A DNA stretch of 64,000 bases, taken from positions 186,001-250,000 of the forward strand of contig JAFPVJ010000019.1 in NCBI GenBank assembly GCA_017400135.1. Reading direction: 5' to 3'. Positions within the stretch are counted from its first letter, which is position 1, and the number at the start of each line of letters is the position of its first letter. The DNA is from Bacteroidales bacterium (GTDB taxonomy: Bacteria; Bacteroidota; Bacteroidia; Bacteroidales; UBA932). The position numbers were made by a program, and so were the translations under genes. This document shows positions 16,861 to 25,659 of this stretch, piece by piece. The notes beneath the pieces are model-generated. The model was not told the DNA's origin. It searched no databases and saw only the letters and a program-made list of their open reading frames with translations.

Positions 16861-17562
16861 TTATTTGACTTTCCCATATCGGCGGTCCCGTTTGGCATAT
16901 TCCTCCAGGGCGCGCCGGAAGCTCTCCTCCCGGAAATCGGGCCACAGCTGCTCCACGAAAAGGAACTCAGAATAGGCCCCCTGCCAGAGCAGGTAATTGC
17001 TGATGCGCTGCTCCCCCGAAGTCCGGATGATCAGGTCCGGATCGGGATAGCCCGCCGTGACGAGGTATTGGTCAAAATCATTGATTGTAAGCTCTTTGGA
17101 AGGATCCCGGGCCAGCTCGGCGGCCATCTTGCGCGCAGCCTGGAAGATATCCCATTTGCCGCTGTAGCTCAGGAAGACGATCAGGGTCATCGCCCCGTTC
17201 TTTTCCGTCCTTTTCTCCAGGGCGGCGATGGCGGTCCGCAGGGTGGCGGAGAGCCGCTCGCGGTTGCCGAGCACCACGAAACGCACGCCATTGTCCATCA
17301 GGGTGGCCACCTCGTCGCGGATGGACGACATCATCAGCTGCATCAGGGCGTCCACCTCTTCGCGGGGGCGGCCCCAGTTCTCCTCGGAGAAAGCGAACAG
17401 CGAAAGGTATTTCACGCCCTGCCGGACGGCTTCCTCCGCACAGGCCCGCACGCTTTTTACGCCCTCGACATGCCCTTTCACACGCTCGAGGCCGCGTTCC
17501 CTGGCCCAACGGCCGTTTCCGTCCATGATGATGGAAACGTGGGTAGGTATCTGGTTTTCCAT
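16861..17562 (-). CDS. uppS: Isoprenyl transferase (undecaprenyl diphosphate synthase)
   Basis: A 233-residue cis-prenyltransferase. The N-terminal HVSIIMDGNGRWA carries the catalytic Asp and the Gly-rich diphosphate-binding turn; KYLSLFAFSEENWGRP and DLIIRTSGEQRISNYLLWQ (allylic and homoallylic sites) complete the family pattern. It makes the C55 lipid carrier for peptidoglycan and surface glycans from farnesyl diphosphate and isopentenyl diphosphate. It starts 5 bases after the nadK stop and precedes bamA by 39 bases, so it belongs to one envelope operon. Confidence 0.95.
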   Translation of the reverse strand: MENQIPTHVSIIMDGNGRWARERGLERVKGHVEGVKSVRACAEEAVRQGVKYLSLFAFSEENWGRPREEVDALMQLMMSSIRDEVATLMDNGVRFVVLGNRERLSATLRTAIAALEKRTEKNGAMTLIVFLSYSGKWDIFQAARKMAAELARDPSKELTINDFDQYLVTAGYPDPDLIIRTSGEQRISNYLLWQGAYSEFLFVEQLWPDFREESFRRALEEYAKRDRRYGKVK

Positions 17563-17567
17563 ATCCG

Positions 17568-18368
17568 CTACAACGCTTCGTTTCTTACGTCTTCGCCCCA
17601 GAACAACTTGCTTCGGAGTCCGCCGATGAAGTTGTTTTCCGGAAGCCGGACTCTTTTAAGCGAAAACTGTGCCACCGAAAGAGCGATGCGCGTCTCGCGA
17701 TCCACGGTGACGTGCCGGGTGTCGTGGGAAAGCATCACTTCCCTCTCCCGCGAACGCAGGGCAATGTCGATCCGGGCCGACGAAGGAACGATCAGCGGGC
17801 GGACGTTCAGGTTGTGCGGCGCGATCGGAGCGACGATCAGCACCGGAAGGTCGGGCGTGCAAATCGGCCCCCCGACGCTCAGCGAATAGGCCGTGGAACC
17901 GGAACTGGTCGACACCAGCAGTCCGTCGGCCCAGTAGGTCGGCAGTGCCACACCGTCCACTGTCACGTCTACGCCCAGCATCGCGGCCCCGATACGGGTC
18001 ACGGCAATCTCGTTGAGCGCATACTGCGGTTCTCCGCCGTCCACCACGGACTGCAGGACTTCGCGGTCTTCGATCACGAAACGTCCGGAAAGCAGGGCGG
18101 AAGCGACTTTCTCCGGGGGGCAGTCCGACAGGAAACCCAGCCGGCCGAAATTGACGCCCAGGACAGGAATGCCGGCCCGCGCAGCCATCTCGGAGGCAGA
18201 CAGATAGGTGCCGTCCCCGCCGATGCTGAGGATCAGGTCCGTGCCTTCCCGCAACCCTTCGCCGGAAACGGCCTCATACAGTTCACAGCCCCCCAGGGCC
18301 TCCACCATCCGGCGGTAGCGCTCGTCGGAGCGCAGGTGCGCTTTCGGGATATAAATGGCGATCTTCAT
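17568..18368 (-). CDS. nadK: NAD kinase
   Basis: A 266-residue protein with the diagnostic LSIGGDGTYLSASEMA (GGDGT) and the second motif VSTSSGSTAYSLSVGGPI. It phosphorylates NAD to NADP using ATP or polyphosphate in the cytoplasm. It is the first gene of the nadK-uppS-bamA-skp series and has a TAAATTTG box 25 bases upstream, divergent from pdxJ. Confidence 0.95.
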   Translation of the reverse strand: MKIAIYIPKAHLRSDERYRRMVEALGGCELYEAVSGEGLREGTDLILSIGGDGTYLSASEMAARAGIPVLGVNFGRLGFLSDCPPEKVASALLSGRFVIEDREVLQSVVDGGEPQYALNEIAVTRIGAAMLGVDVTVDGVALPTYWADGLLVSTSSGSTAYSLSVGGPICTPDLPVLIVAPIAPHNLNVRPLIVPSSARIDIALRSREREVMLSHDTRHVTVDRETRIALSVAQFSLKRVRLPENNFIGGLRSKLFWGEDVRNEAL

Positions 18369-18393
18369 TTCGCTAAGCTCTCAAAATAGATGT

Positions 18394-18401
18394 CAAATTT
18401 A
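18394..18401 (-). promoter_or_regulatory. -7 promoter box of the nadK operon
   Basis: The minus strand reads TAAATTTG (TAnnTTTG), 25 bases before the nadK ATG. It lies back to back with the pdxJ box, only 22 bases away. Confidence 0.5.
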
Positions 18402-18423
18402 ACCATTATTTATCAATTTTGGC

Positions 18424-18431
18424 TATTTTTG
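18424..18431 (+). promoter_or_regulatory. -7 promoter box of pdxJ
   Basis: TATTTTTG matches the Bacteroidota -7 box. It ends 8 bases before an ATG at 18440 and 20 bases before the preferred pdxJ ATG at 18452. Confidence 0.5.
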
Positions 18432-18451
18432 CCCCGTTAATGAGAAGAAAG

Positions 18452-19171
18452 ATGACCCGATTCAGTGTCAACATCAACAAGATAGCGACGATACGCAACG
18501 CGCGCGGCGGAAACATGCCCGACGTGGCCAAGGCCGCCCTCGCCATCGAGCGCTTCGGCGCGGAGGGCATCACCGTCCATCCCCGGCCGGACGAGCGGCA
18601 CATCCGTTATGCCGACGTGCGGCAGATCCGCCCCCTCGTCACGACCGAATTCAACATCGAAGGCAACCCGATCCCGTCCTTCATCGACCTCGTGCTGGAA
18701 GTCGTGCCGGACCAGGTGACCCTCGTCCCGGACGCGCACAACGCCATCACGTCCAACGCGGGCTGGGACATCCCCGCCCATGCGGAATTCCTCGCCGAAG
18801 TCTGCAAGGTCTTCCGGGAGAAGGGCATCCGGACCTCCATCTTCATCGATCCCAAACCGGAGATGGCCGCCGCCGCGAAGGCCGTCGGCGCAGACCGCGT
18901 GGAGCTGTACACGGCCGCATACGCCGAAGGATTCCCCTTCGACCCGGAAACGGCTGTGAGACCCTATCTGGAGACCGCCTGCGCCGTCCGCGCCTGCGGT
19001 CTGGGGCTCAACGCCGGCCACGACCTCAACCTGGACAACCTGGAGTACTACATCCGCACCATCCCCTGGACCGACGAGGTCTCGATCGGCCACGCCGTCA
19101 TCAGCGACGCCCTTTACCTGGGTCTGGAGAAAACTATTCAGGCCTATCTTTCGAAGATCAAGATTTTTTGA
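18452..19171 (+). CDS. pdxJ: Pyridoxine 5'-phosphate synthase
   Basis: A 239-residue TIM-barrel enzyme condensing 1-deoxyxylulose 5-phosphate with 3-amino-2-oxopropyl phosphate to form pyridoxine 5'-phosphate. Hallmarks are VNINKIATIRNARGG at the N-terminus, GITVHPRPDERHI, the TEFNIEGNP strand, and GLNAGHDLNLDNL near residue 195. I choose the ATG at 18452 (MTRFSVN), which gives the family's usual length and is preceded by a purine-rich AGAAGAAAG; ATG 18440 is also possible. The gene is divergent from nadK. Confidence 0.93.
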   Translation: MTRFSVNINKIATIRNARGGNMPDVAKAALAIERFGAEGITVHPRPDERHIRYADVRQIRPLVTTEFNIEGNPIPSFIDLVLEVVPDQVTLVPDAHNAITSNAGWDIPAHAEFLAEVCKVFREKGIRTSIFIDPKPEMAAAAKAVGADRVELYTAAYAEGFPFDPETAVRPYLETACAVRACGLGLNAGHDLNLDNLEYYIRTIPWTDEVSIGHAVISDALYLGLEKTIQAYLSKIKIF

Positions 19172-19172
19172 C

Positions 19173-19180
19173 TATCTTTG
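19173..19180 (+). promoter_or_regulatory. -7 promoter box of the Skp-like lipoprotein gene
   Basis: TATCTTTG fits the consensus exactly and starts 2 bases after the pdxJ stop. A TTTC 20 bases upstream partly fits the -33 element. The leader to ATG 19223 is about 40 bases. Confidence 0.55.
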
Positions 19181-19222
19181 TAAATTGCATAACGATTGAT
19201 TTTAATTCAACATCCAATAACA

Positions 19223-19846
19223 ATGAAAAAATCTACCCTTATCCTCGGCATCGCAGCCCTTTTCGGCGCGGCCGTCCTCTCCATTTCCTGCAACAACGCC
19301 AACGGCACCCAGGCTGCCGAAAACCAAGAAGAGACTCCCAACATGAAGGGCGCGATCGTCTTCTTCAACCTCGACACCGTCACGCAGGAATATGACATGG
19401 CCAACGACCTCCGCAGCGTCGTCGAGACCAAGATCAACAGCATCAGCGAAGAAGTCAACCGCAAGGGCAACCGCCTCCAGAAAGACGTCAACGATTTCCA
19501 GAACAAGATCGACAAGGGCCTCATGACCCGCTCCGTCGCCGAAGTCCAGAGCCAGAAGCTCCAGAAGCAGCAGGCCGATTTCCAGAACTATGCCGCCCAG
19601 AAGCAGCAGGAGATCAACGAGGAGCAGTCCGTCATGATGAACCAGATCGCCGACGCGATCAAGACCTTCGTCGACAAATATGCCGACGAGCAGGGCTTCG
19701 CGATGGTCCTCACCACCCAGGGTGAAATCCTTCCCGCCCCTGTCGTCTGCGGTGACCCCGACCTCGACATCACCCAGGCCATCATCGACGGCCTCAACGA
19801 GGAGTATGTCAAGGAAAAGGCCAAGACCGACAAGGAAAAGAAATAA
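19223..19846 (+). CDS. Lipid-anchored Skp/OmpH-like protein
   Basis: A 207-residue protein from ATG 19223. The N-terminal signal ends in LSISC, a lipobox-like site with cysteine at about residue 23, followed by a Gln/Glu/Asn linker. Residues about 43-185 follow the OmpH pattern: GAIVFFNLDTVTQEYDMAND, a coiled coil (KINSISEEVNRKGNRLQKDV onward) and a C-terminal KYADEQGFAMVLTTQGEILP strand pair. The family binds unfolded outer-membrane proteins. A lipid anchor would tether this one to a membrane, unlike the soluble Skp at 13624-14199. The next gene starts 9 bases downstream. Confidence 0.8.
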   Translation: MKKSTLILGIAALFGAAVLSISCNNANGTQAAENQEETPNMKGAIVFFNLDTVTQEYDMANDLRSVVETKINSISEEVNRKGNRLQKDVNDFQNKIDKGLMTRSVAEVQSQKLQKQQADFQNYAAQKQQEINEEQSVMMNQIADAIKTFVDKYADEQGFAMVLTTQGEILPAPVVCGDPDLDITQAIIDGLNEEYVKEKAKTDKEKK

Positions 19847-19855
19847 TCACCCGGA

Positions 19856-20980
19856 TTGAGAATCGCCATTCTTTCCTGCTTCTACCCTTACAGAGGAGGG
19901 ATCTCTCAGTTCAATGCAAGCATCTTCGGCGAACTGGGCAAGCGGCACGTTGTCAAGGCTTTCAATTTCAAGCGGCAATATCCCGAGTTCCTCTTTCCGG
20001 GCAAGACACAGTATGTGACCGATACTGATTCAGCCGTACCCGTGGAGTCCGTTTCGCTCCTGGATACGGCGAATCCTTTTTCGTACGGCCGTACCGCCCG
20101 GGAAATCGAAGCCTGGAAGCCGGACCTCCTGATCATGCGATACTGGATGTCCTGGTTCGCGCCTTCGCTGGGTTATGTGGCCCGGCGCCTGAAGTGGAAA
20201 GGATGCAAGGTGGTCTCGATCCTGGACAACGTCGTCCCGCACGAGCCGCACTTCTTCGACAAACCCTTCACCCGTTATTTCCTGACCGGACAGTCCGGCT
20301 GCGTCGTGATGTGCGACGAAGTGGCGAAGGATCTGCTGTCGATCCGCAGTGACATTCCCTACACGACCCTTCCGCACCCCCTCTATACCCACTTCGGGGA
20401 AAAGATGGACCGTGCCGAAGCCGAACGGGCCCTCGGTCTGGAAAGCGGGAAGAAAAACCTGCTGTTCTTCGGCCTCATCCGCCATTACAAGGGACTGGAC
20501 ATCCTGCTGGAGGCCTTCCGAGAGCTGGGGGACGACTACCAGCTGATCGTAGCCGGAGAGCCATACGGCTCCTTCGAACCCTATCAGAAGATTATTGACA
20601 GCCTCCCCGGCAAGGACCGGATCACCCTGGTCACGGATTACATTCCTGACTACGAGGTAAGCAAGTATTTCTCCGCCGCCGACGTGACGGTGCTCCCCTA
20701 CCGGAGCGCCACGCAGAGCGGCATCAGTTCCATCTCCTACCATTTCGAAGTCCCGATGATCGTCACGGCGGTCGGGGGCCTGACCGAGACCGTAGGCGGG
20801 CGGGGCACCGGCCTCGTCGCTGCCGAAGCCACTCCGGAAAGCGTCCTGCAGGAAATCCGCCGCTACTTCGGGGACCCGGAAGTCCGGGAGCAATGTATCC
20901 GCAACATCCGCCGGGAAAAGGAACGCCTCTCCTGGTCAAAGTTTTGCAGCGACCTCGTCGAGTTCGCAGAATCCCTCTGA
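19856..20980 (+). CDS. Glycosyltransferase, GT4-like
   Basis: A 374-residue GT-B glycosyltransferase. The N-terminal domain begins RIAILSCFYPYRGGISQFN; the C-terminal donor-sugar domain shows LLFFGLIRHYKGLDILLEAF, YSAADVTVLPYRSATQSGI-like sequence and VGGLTETV. It moves a sugar from a nucleotide donor to an unknown acceptor, probably on the cytoplasmic side. The frame opens with TTG at 19856, 9 bases after the previous stop; no in-frame ATG fits the conserved N-terminus, so TTG is the likely start. The LysM gene begins 2 bases after its stop. Confidence 0.85.
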   Translation: MRIAILSCFYPYRGGISQFNASIFGELGKRHVVKAFNFKRQYPEFLFPGKTQYVTDTDSAVPVESVSLLDTANPFSYGRTAREIEAWKPDLLIMRYWMSWFAPSLGYVARRLKWKGCKVVSILDNVVPHEPHFFDKPFTRYFLTGQSGCVVMCDEVAKDLLSIRSDIPYTTLPHPLYTHFGEKMDRAEAERALGLESGKKNLLFFGLIRHYKGLDILLEAFRELGDDYQLIVAGEPYGSFEPYQKIIDSLPGKDRITLVTDYIPDYEVSKYFSAADVTVLPYRSATQSGISSISYHFEVPMIVTAVGGLTETVGGRGTGLVAAEATPESVLQEIRRYFGDPEVREQCIRNIRREKERLSWSKFCSDLVEFAESL

Positions 20981-20982
20981 GT

Positions 20983-22737
20983 ATGAAAAGAATACTGACA
21001 CTGATGCTGACGGCCTTGTGCCTCGCCCCGATCCCTCTTGCCGCCCAGGCCTACAAGAGTACCCCCGTCACCATCTCCCAGGAAAAAGTCAGCAAGGACG
21101 GCAAAGTCTATTTCGCCCACAAGGTACTGGACCACCAGACCCTGTTCTCGATCTCACGGGCCTACAGCGTCACCTATCAGGATATCGTCGACGCCAACCC
21201 CGGATTGGACCTGTCAAGAGGGCAGATCCAGACCGGCCAGGTCCTGCTGATTCCTGAGAAAGAGATTCCGGCGGAATCCGTGGTCGCCCGGGGCGATGCC
21301 GTGGCTCCCGTACCGGAAAGCGCCCCCGTCGTCACGCAGAAACCCGCACAGGAAGCGCCCACCACGTCCGATTATACGGTTTATACGGCGAAATGGTACG
21401 AGACCCTTGACATGATCGCCGCCAAGCACAATGTCTCCAAGGATGTCCTGATGGCCTACAACGGCCTGACGAGCGAGCAGCTCTCCCGCCACCAGCGCCT
21501 CCGCATTCCCGCACATCCTGAGACGGTGGAAGTGCCCGTCACGACACCCGTGAAGCCGGCCGAAGTCGCCATCCTTCCCGAGACGGAGCCCGAGGAAGAG
21601 ACCCTTCCTGAGGAAACCGAAACGACGGTAGAGACCACGGAAAGCGTGGTCGACAGGATCGGCCTGTCCCTCAAGGACCTGTTCCGCCGCAAGCAGCTGG
21701 ATGACAAGGTCCGCGTCGGCATCATCCTTCCCTTCAACGCCAAGGGTCAGCTCGTCCATTCTTCCTTCGACCTCTACAGCGGCATGCTTCTCGCCGTCCG
21801 CGACCTGGGCAAGAGCGGCATCAAAGCCGAACTGACCGTCATCGACAGCAAGAATCCCGCGACGCCCGTGACCGCCGACAAACTCGACGGTTTCGACCTG
21901 GTCATCGGTCCCGTCGCGCCGGACGACCTCCAGGAAGTGCTGGACATCAGTCCCCGCACGACTGCCGTGGTCTCCCCGCTGGATCCCAAGGCCATCGAAC
22001 TGGCCGGGACCTATCCCAACTTCATCCAGGCACCCAGTCCCGCGGACGCCCAGTACGACGACATCGTAGATTGGGTCCGCGAAAGTTTCAAGCGCGGCGA
22101 CCGGATCCTGCTGGTCAAGGAAAAGGACGCCCCGCCGACCCCCGTCGCCGACCGCCTGGCCGAATCGGGTCTGGATTATTCAACGGTGGAATACACCACC
22201 CGCGAATCCCATTCCGCCCTCGAGCGGATGCGCACCCTGATGCCACCCTCCGGTACCTCGCACGTCATCCTGGCCGCCGACCGGGAAGGCTTCGTCAACG
22301 ATCTGGTCCGTAACCTGACTCTGCTCAGCTACAAGAACCTGGACATCATCCTCTACGGTCCCGCCAAGATCCGCACCTACGACATCATCGAAGTGGAGAA
22401 CCTCCACCGGGCCAACGCCCACCTGAGCTGCTCCTATTTCATCGATTACAACAACCCGCGCATCAAGGATTTCCTCCTGAGCTACCGCGCCCTCTTCGGT
22501 GCCGAGCCGACGCAGTTCGCCTACCAGGGTTACGACATCGCCTATTATTTCATCCGCAATTTCGCCACCTCCGAGCGTGACCGGGAGCGGATGACCCGCC
22601 TGGAAGACCGCAAGTACACGGGTCTCCAATCCAACTTCCTGATTTCGGACGATGGAAACGCCGGCCACGTCAACCGGGCCGTCAGAAGGGTGGTTTACGG
22701 AAAGGACTTTACGATTTCCCTGCTCAGCGATCTGTGA
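20983..22737 (+). CDS. LysM protein with type 1 periplasmic-binding fold
   Basis: A 584-residue exported protein (signal MKRILTLMLTALCLAPIPLAAQA). Two LysM peptidoglycan-binding domains are visible, about residues 45-90 (HQTLFSISRAYSVTYQDIVD) and 140-180 (YETLDMIAAKHNVSKDVLMA), then an acidic Pro/Glu/Thr linker, then about 235-575 a type 1 periplasmic-binding fold (VRVGIILPFNAKGQ, DLVIGPVAPDDLQEVLD, FAYQGYDIAYYFIRNF). Domain order resembles peptidoglycan-synthase activators such as LpoA (binding-protein fold) with LysM in place of TPR; that role is inference. Its end overlaps convergent recN by 14 bases. Confidence 0.82.
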   Translation: MKRILTLMLTALCLAPIPLAAQAYKSTPVTISQEKVSKDGKVYFAHKVLDHQTLFSISRAYSVTYQDIVDANPGLDLSRGQIQTGQVLLIPEKEIPAESVVARGDAVAPVPESAPVVTQKPAQEAPTTSDYTVYTAKWYETLDMIAAKHNVSKDVLMAYNGLTSEQLSRHQRLRIPAHPETVEVPVTTPVKPAEVAILPETEPEEETLPEETETTVETTESVVDRIGLSLKDLFRRKQLDDKVRVGIILPFNAKGQLVHSSFDLYSGMLLAVRDLGKSGIKAELTVIDSKNPATPVTADKLDGFDLVIGPVAPDDLQEVLDISPRTTAVVSPLDPKAIELAGTYPNFIQAPSPADAQYDDIVDWVRESFKRGDRILLVKEKDAPPTPVADRLAESGLDYSTVEYTTRESHSALERMRTLMPPSGTSHVILAADREGFVNDLVRNLTLLSYKNLDIILYGPAKIRTYDIIEVENLHRANAHLSCSYFIDYNNPRIKDFLLSYRALFGAEPTQFAYQGYDIAYYFIRNFATSERDRERMTRLEDRKYTGLQSNFLISDDGNAGHVNRAVRRVVYGKDFTISLLSDL

Positions 22738-24385
22738 GCAGGCGCCGGGCGTTGGCCACGGCTTCCTCTGAGACGACCGCTCCGCTCAGCATGCGGGCGA
22801 TTTCAAAGACTCTCTCCTCCGGGGAGAGTTTTTTGATGGTGGAGCCGCCTTCGCCGGAGGCGTCCTTGCTCACCAGGAAATGCGCCTGTCCCTTGGCAGC
22901 CACCTGCGGCAGGTGCGTGATGGCGAATACCTGCATCCTGTCCCCCATCGTGCAGATCATCGAACCCATCTTGTCGGCCGCGCTGCCGGACACGCCGGAA
23001 TCGATCTCGTCGAAGACCATCGTCGGCATCTCGGTCAGCGAAGCCAGCAGGGATTTCAGGGAAAGCATCATGCGGGACAGTTCACCGCCGGAGGCGCAGC
23101 GCGCGGCGTCCACGGGATTTTTGCCGGAAGCGGAAAAGAGGAAACGAACGGCATCGGCGCCGTTTTCCCCTGGCTGGGCAGGATCCACCGCCACCTCGAA
23201 CACCGAACGCTCCAACTCAAGAAAACGCAGGCGCTCCTCCAGCCGGGCGGCCAGTTTCGGCGCCGCTTCAGTACGGGCCCGGTGCAGGGCGGCATGAAGC
23301 TCTTCCAGCTTCCGCTCCGCCTGCGCGATCTCCCCGTCCAGCGCCTCCGCCCTTTCTTCCATCGCCGTGGAGTCATAGAGCAGGGAGGACAGGGCGTCCC
23401 GGGAGGCGATGAGCTCGCCTTCCGTGGAGCAGTTGTATTTCTTCAGCAGGTCGTAGAGCAGGCCCATCCGGTCCTCGACCGTTTCCAGCCGTTGCGGAGA
23501 CACGTCCACGGCCGCATCGAGACGGTCCAACTCGGAGGAGATGTCATCCAGCTCGATGCGTGCGGCATCCAGCCGGGACGCCAGCTCGCGGGCCTCCGGA
23601 ATGAAGGTCTCGGAGCGGGACAGCAGCCGGGACGCTTCCTTGAGAGTCGCGACCAGGCCCGGCCATTCCCCGTCGGAAGGGGAAAGCATTCCGCCGACGG
23701 CGGAAAGGGTTTCCTTGATCTCTTCCGCATTGGCCAGACGCGTCTGCTCGGCCTCCAGTTCCTCCAGCTCCCCTTCGCGCAGTTTCGCATCCTCCAGACG
23801 CTTGTAGCGGGCTTCGTTGTAGTCCCGCTCGGCGTCCAGGCGCTCCAGCTGCTCCCGGATGGTGCGCCGTTCGGAGCGCAGCGACAGGAGCCGGCGCCAG
23901 CCCGCACGGGAGGCATCCAGGGTCTCCCCGTCCCCGGCGAAAAGGTCCAGGACTTCCCGCTGGAACGCGGGATCGGACAGTACGAGATTCTGATGCTGCG
24001 AATGGATGTCCACCAGGCGGGAGGCCAGGGCCGACAGGACGCCCACCTGCACGGGGCAGTCGTTGACGAAGGAACGGGAACGCCCGGAACGATGGATGAC
24101 CCGCCGCACGAGCAGGCTCCCCTCCTCCCATTCCGCGCCGTTCTCTTCCAGGATGGCACGGACGGCAGGGTCGTCGGTCCGGAACTCGCCTTCCACGACA
24201 CAGTTGTCCGCCCCCTCGGAGATGACGGCGGCATCGGCCTTCGCCCCGGTCAGCAGGGACAGGGCGCCCATGAGGATGGACTTGCCCGCACCGGTCTGCC
24301 CGGTAATAATGATCAGACCCTCCGGAAATTCGATATCCAGAGAGTCTATCAGGATGTAATGGCTGATATGAAGGGCCCTAAGCAT
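22724..24385 (-). CDS. recN: DNA repair ATPase RecN
   Basis: A 553-residue SMC-like protein from ATG 24385. Walker A is IIITGQTGAGKSILMGAL at about residues 26-43; a central coiled coil spans about 160-370; the signature and Walker B region is CASGGELSRMMLSLK, then PTMVFDEIDSGVSGSAADKM; the D-loop/His switch ITHLPQVAAKG follows. It acts in double-strand break repair. Its start overlaps the stop of rpoZ by 8 bases, showing coupled translation in the trxB-bamD-rpoZ-recN cluster. Confidence 0.95.
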   Translation of the reverse strand: MLRALHISHYILIDSLDIEFPEGLIIITGQTGAGKSILMGALSLLTGAKADAAVISEGADNCVVEGEFRTDDPAVRAILEENGAEWEEGSLLVRRVIHRSGRSRSFVNDCPVQVGVLSALASRLVDIHSQHQNLVLSDPAFQREVLDLFAGDGETLDASRAGWRRLLSLRSERRTIREQLERLDAERDYNEARYKRLEDAKLREGELEELEAEQTRLANAEEIKETLSAVGGMLSPSDGEWPGLVATLKEASRLLSRSETFIPEARELASRLDAARIELDDISSELDRLDAAVDVSPQRLETVEDRMGLLYDLLKKYNCSTEGELIASRDALSSLLYDSTAMEERAEALDGEIAQAERKLEELHAALHRARTEAAPKLAARLEERLRFLELERSVFEVAVDPAQPGENGADAVRFLFSASGKNPVDAARCASGGELSRMMLSLKSLLASLTEMPTMVFDEIDSGVSGSAADKMGSMICTMGDRMQVFAITHLPQVAAKGQAHFLVSKDASGEGGSTIKKLSPEERVFEIARMLSGAVVSEEAVANARRLLTDR

Positions 24386-24704
24386 CCTCCTCGCCCGCCT
24401 TCCGGTAGAAGAGGTCTCCGTTTTCAAACTCGGAGATGGCTACCAGGTCCGGCTTCGGCTGTTTCTCGTAGTATTTGGAGATTTCGATCTGCTCCTTATT
24501 CTCGAAGACTTCGTCCATCGTGTCGCGCTCGTTGCGGAAATCCTCCAGCTTCTTGTTGAGTTCCTTCTTCTCCGCGAGGGCGATCTGGTTGGCCCGCTTG
24601 TACAGGACGACGACGGTCTCATAGATGTTGCCGGTCGGGGCAGCCAGGTTTTTCGTGTCCCGGGTGATGGTGTTGGTCGGGACTTTCTTTGTCTTGTTAT
24701 CCAT
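24378..24704 (-). CDS. rpoZ: RNA polymerase omega subunit, Bacteroidota type
   Basis: A 108-residue protein from ATG 24704 (MDNKTKKVPTNTITRD). The stretch APTGNIYETVVVLYKRANQI and the end FENKEQIEISKYYEKQPKPD are the pattern of the Bacteroidota RpoZ/Rpb6-like family, which is annotated as RNA polymerase omega and helps assemble the beta' subunit. It lies 61 bases after bamD, with a GNRA-loop hairpin between, and overlaps recN by 8 bases. Confidence 0.85.
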   Translation of the reverse strand: MDNKTKKVPTNTITRDTKNLAAPTGNIYETVVVLYKRANQIALAEKKELNKKLEDFRNERDTMDEVFENKEQIEISKYYEKQPKPDLVAISEFENGDLFYRKAGEEDA

Positions 24705-24734
24705 GGTGTTTTTGCTGTTTTCTAAAATAAATAC

Positions 24735-24752
24735 TCCCGCCTCGCGGCGGGA
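24735..24752 (-). terminator. GC-rich hairpin between bamD and rpoZ
   Basis: TCCCGCC and GGCGGGA (7 perfect pairs) enclose GCGA on the minus strand, a GNRA tetraloop. GTATTTATTTT follows, so it could be a weak terminator or attenuator, or an mRNA stability element. Confidence 0.5.
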
Positions 24753-24765
24753 AGTTTCAAAAGTT

Positions 24766-25656
24766 TTATTTCTTGTCCTTGCTTTCCTGGAGCAGTTGCT
24801 TGCGCTCCTTCTCGAAGTCTTTCTCCTCCTCGCCGGTATCTTCCTCATCCGGTCCGGTGTAGCGGCCCAGGGCCCGCTGCGCCCGTTTGTACAAGACATC
24901 CATCTCGCGCCGGTACACGGACGTTTCGTATTCGCCCACGAAGTTGAGATAGTCGTCGATGAAGGTCAGGTAACGTTCCTTCTGCTTCTCGGGTACGCTG
25001 AGCTGGGCATACTTGTAGGAAGACTTGGCCGCGTAGTAGAGGATCTCCTCCCGGAACTTGTTGTCCGCATCGTCCTTGAGCACGTTCTTCAGCGCGATCC
25101 GGGACGCCAGGTAATCCTCCATCTTGTAATAGAGTTTCGCGCCCTCGTAGGCCTTGCGGTCCATCCGTTCGCCGAGTTCGGTCAGGATGTCCCGGCAAGC
25201 GTCCAGGTGCTGAGTCTGGGGGTAATTGGTCAGGTACTCGCCGATCGCCGAGATGGTCTGCACGGACGAGGACTGGTCCAGCTCATAGCGCAGGGAGGAG
25301 TTGTACAGGCAGTCGATCCGCAGGAAACCCGCCTCCTCGGCGAAGGGGCTGCGAGGATACTTCTCGATAAACTCCTTGAAATTGGTCTCCGCCGTATAGT
25401 AATCCTTGAAGCGGTAGTTGCTCAGGCCCCAGTAGAACTGGATGGTATCGTCGCGCTCCGTGCCGTTGGTCGTCACGGACAGGCTCTCGAAGAGCTGGGC
25501 CGCCTTGGAAAACTTGCCCTGGTTGAAATAATCGAAAGCTGCCGCATACTTGGCTTCTTCGTCATATCCTTCCAGCAGCTGCTGGTACTCGGACTTGCAG
25601 GATGCCGCCGCCCAGAGGGCCAGGGTCACCGCCATAAATATTTTGAAATACTTCAT
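24766..25656 (-). CDS. bamD: Outer membrane assembly lipoprotein BamD
   Basis: A 296-residue lipoprotein (lipobox AAASC, cysteine at residue 20) with tandem TPR helices: AAFDYFNQGKFSKAAQLFESL, YYTAETNFKEFIEKYPRSPFAEEAGF and later repeats. It is the essential lipoprotein partner of BamA in the outer-membrane insertion machine. The C-terminal 40 residues are charged (EEDTGEEEKDFEKERKQLLQ). It begins 3 bases after the trxB stop. Confidence 0.9.
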   Translation of the reverse strand: MKYFKIFMAVTLALWAAASCKSEYQQLLEGYDEEAKYAAAFDYFNQGKFSKAAQLFESLSVTTNGTERDDTIQFYWGLSNYRFKDYYTAETNFKEFIEKYPRSPFAEEAGFLRIDCLYNSSLRYELDQSSSVQTISAIGEYLTNYPQTQHLDACRDILTELGERMDRKAYEGAKLYYKMEDYLASRIALKNVLKDDADNKFREEILYYAAKSSYKYAQLSVPEKQKERYLTFIDDYLNFVGEYETSVYRREMDVLYKRAQRALGRYTGPDEEDTGEEEKDFEKERKQLLQESKDKK

Positions 25657-25659
25657 ATC

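Noticed and set aside
14248-17889. Plus-strand open frame of about 1213 codons
   Set aside because: It is the antisense of bamA and uppS, both well supported; the composition is typical of a shadow frame.
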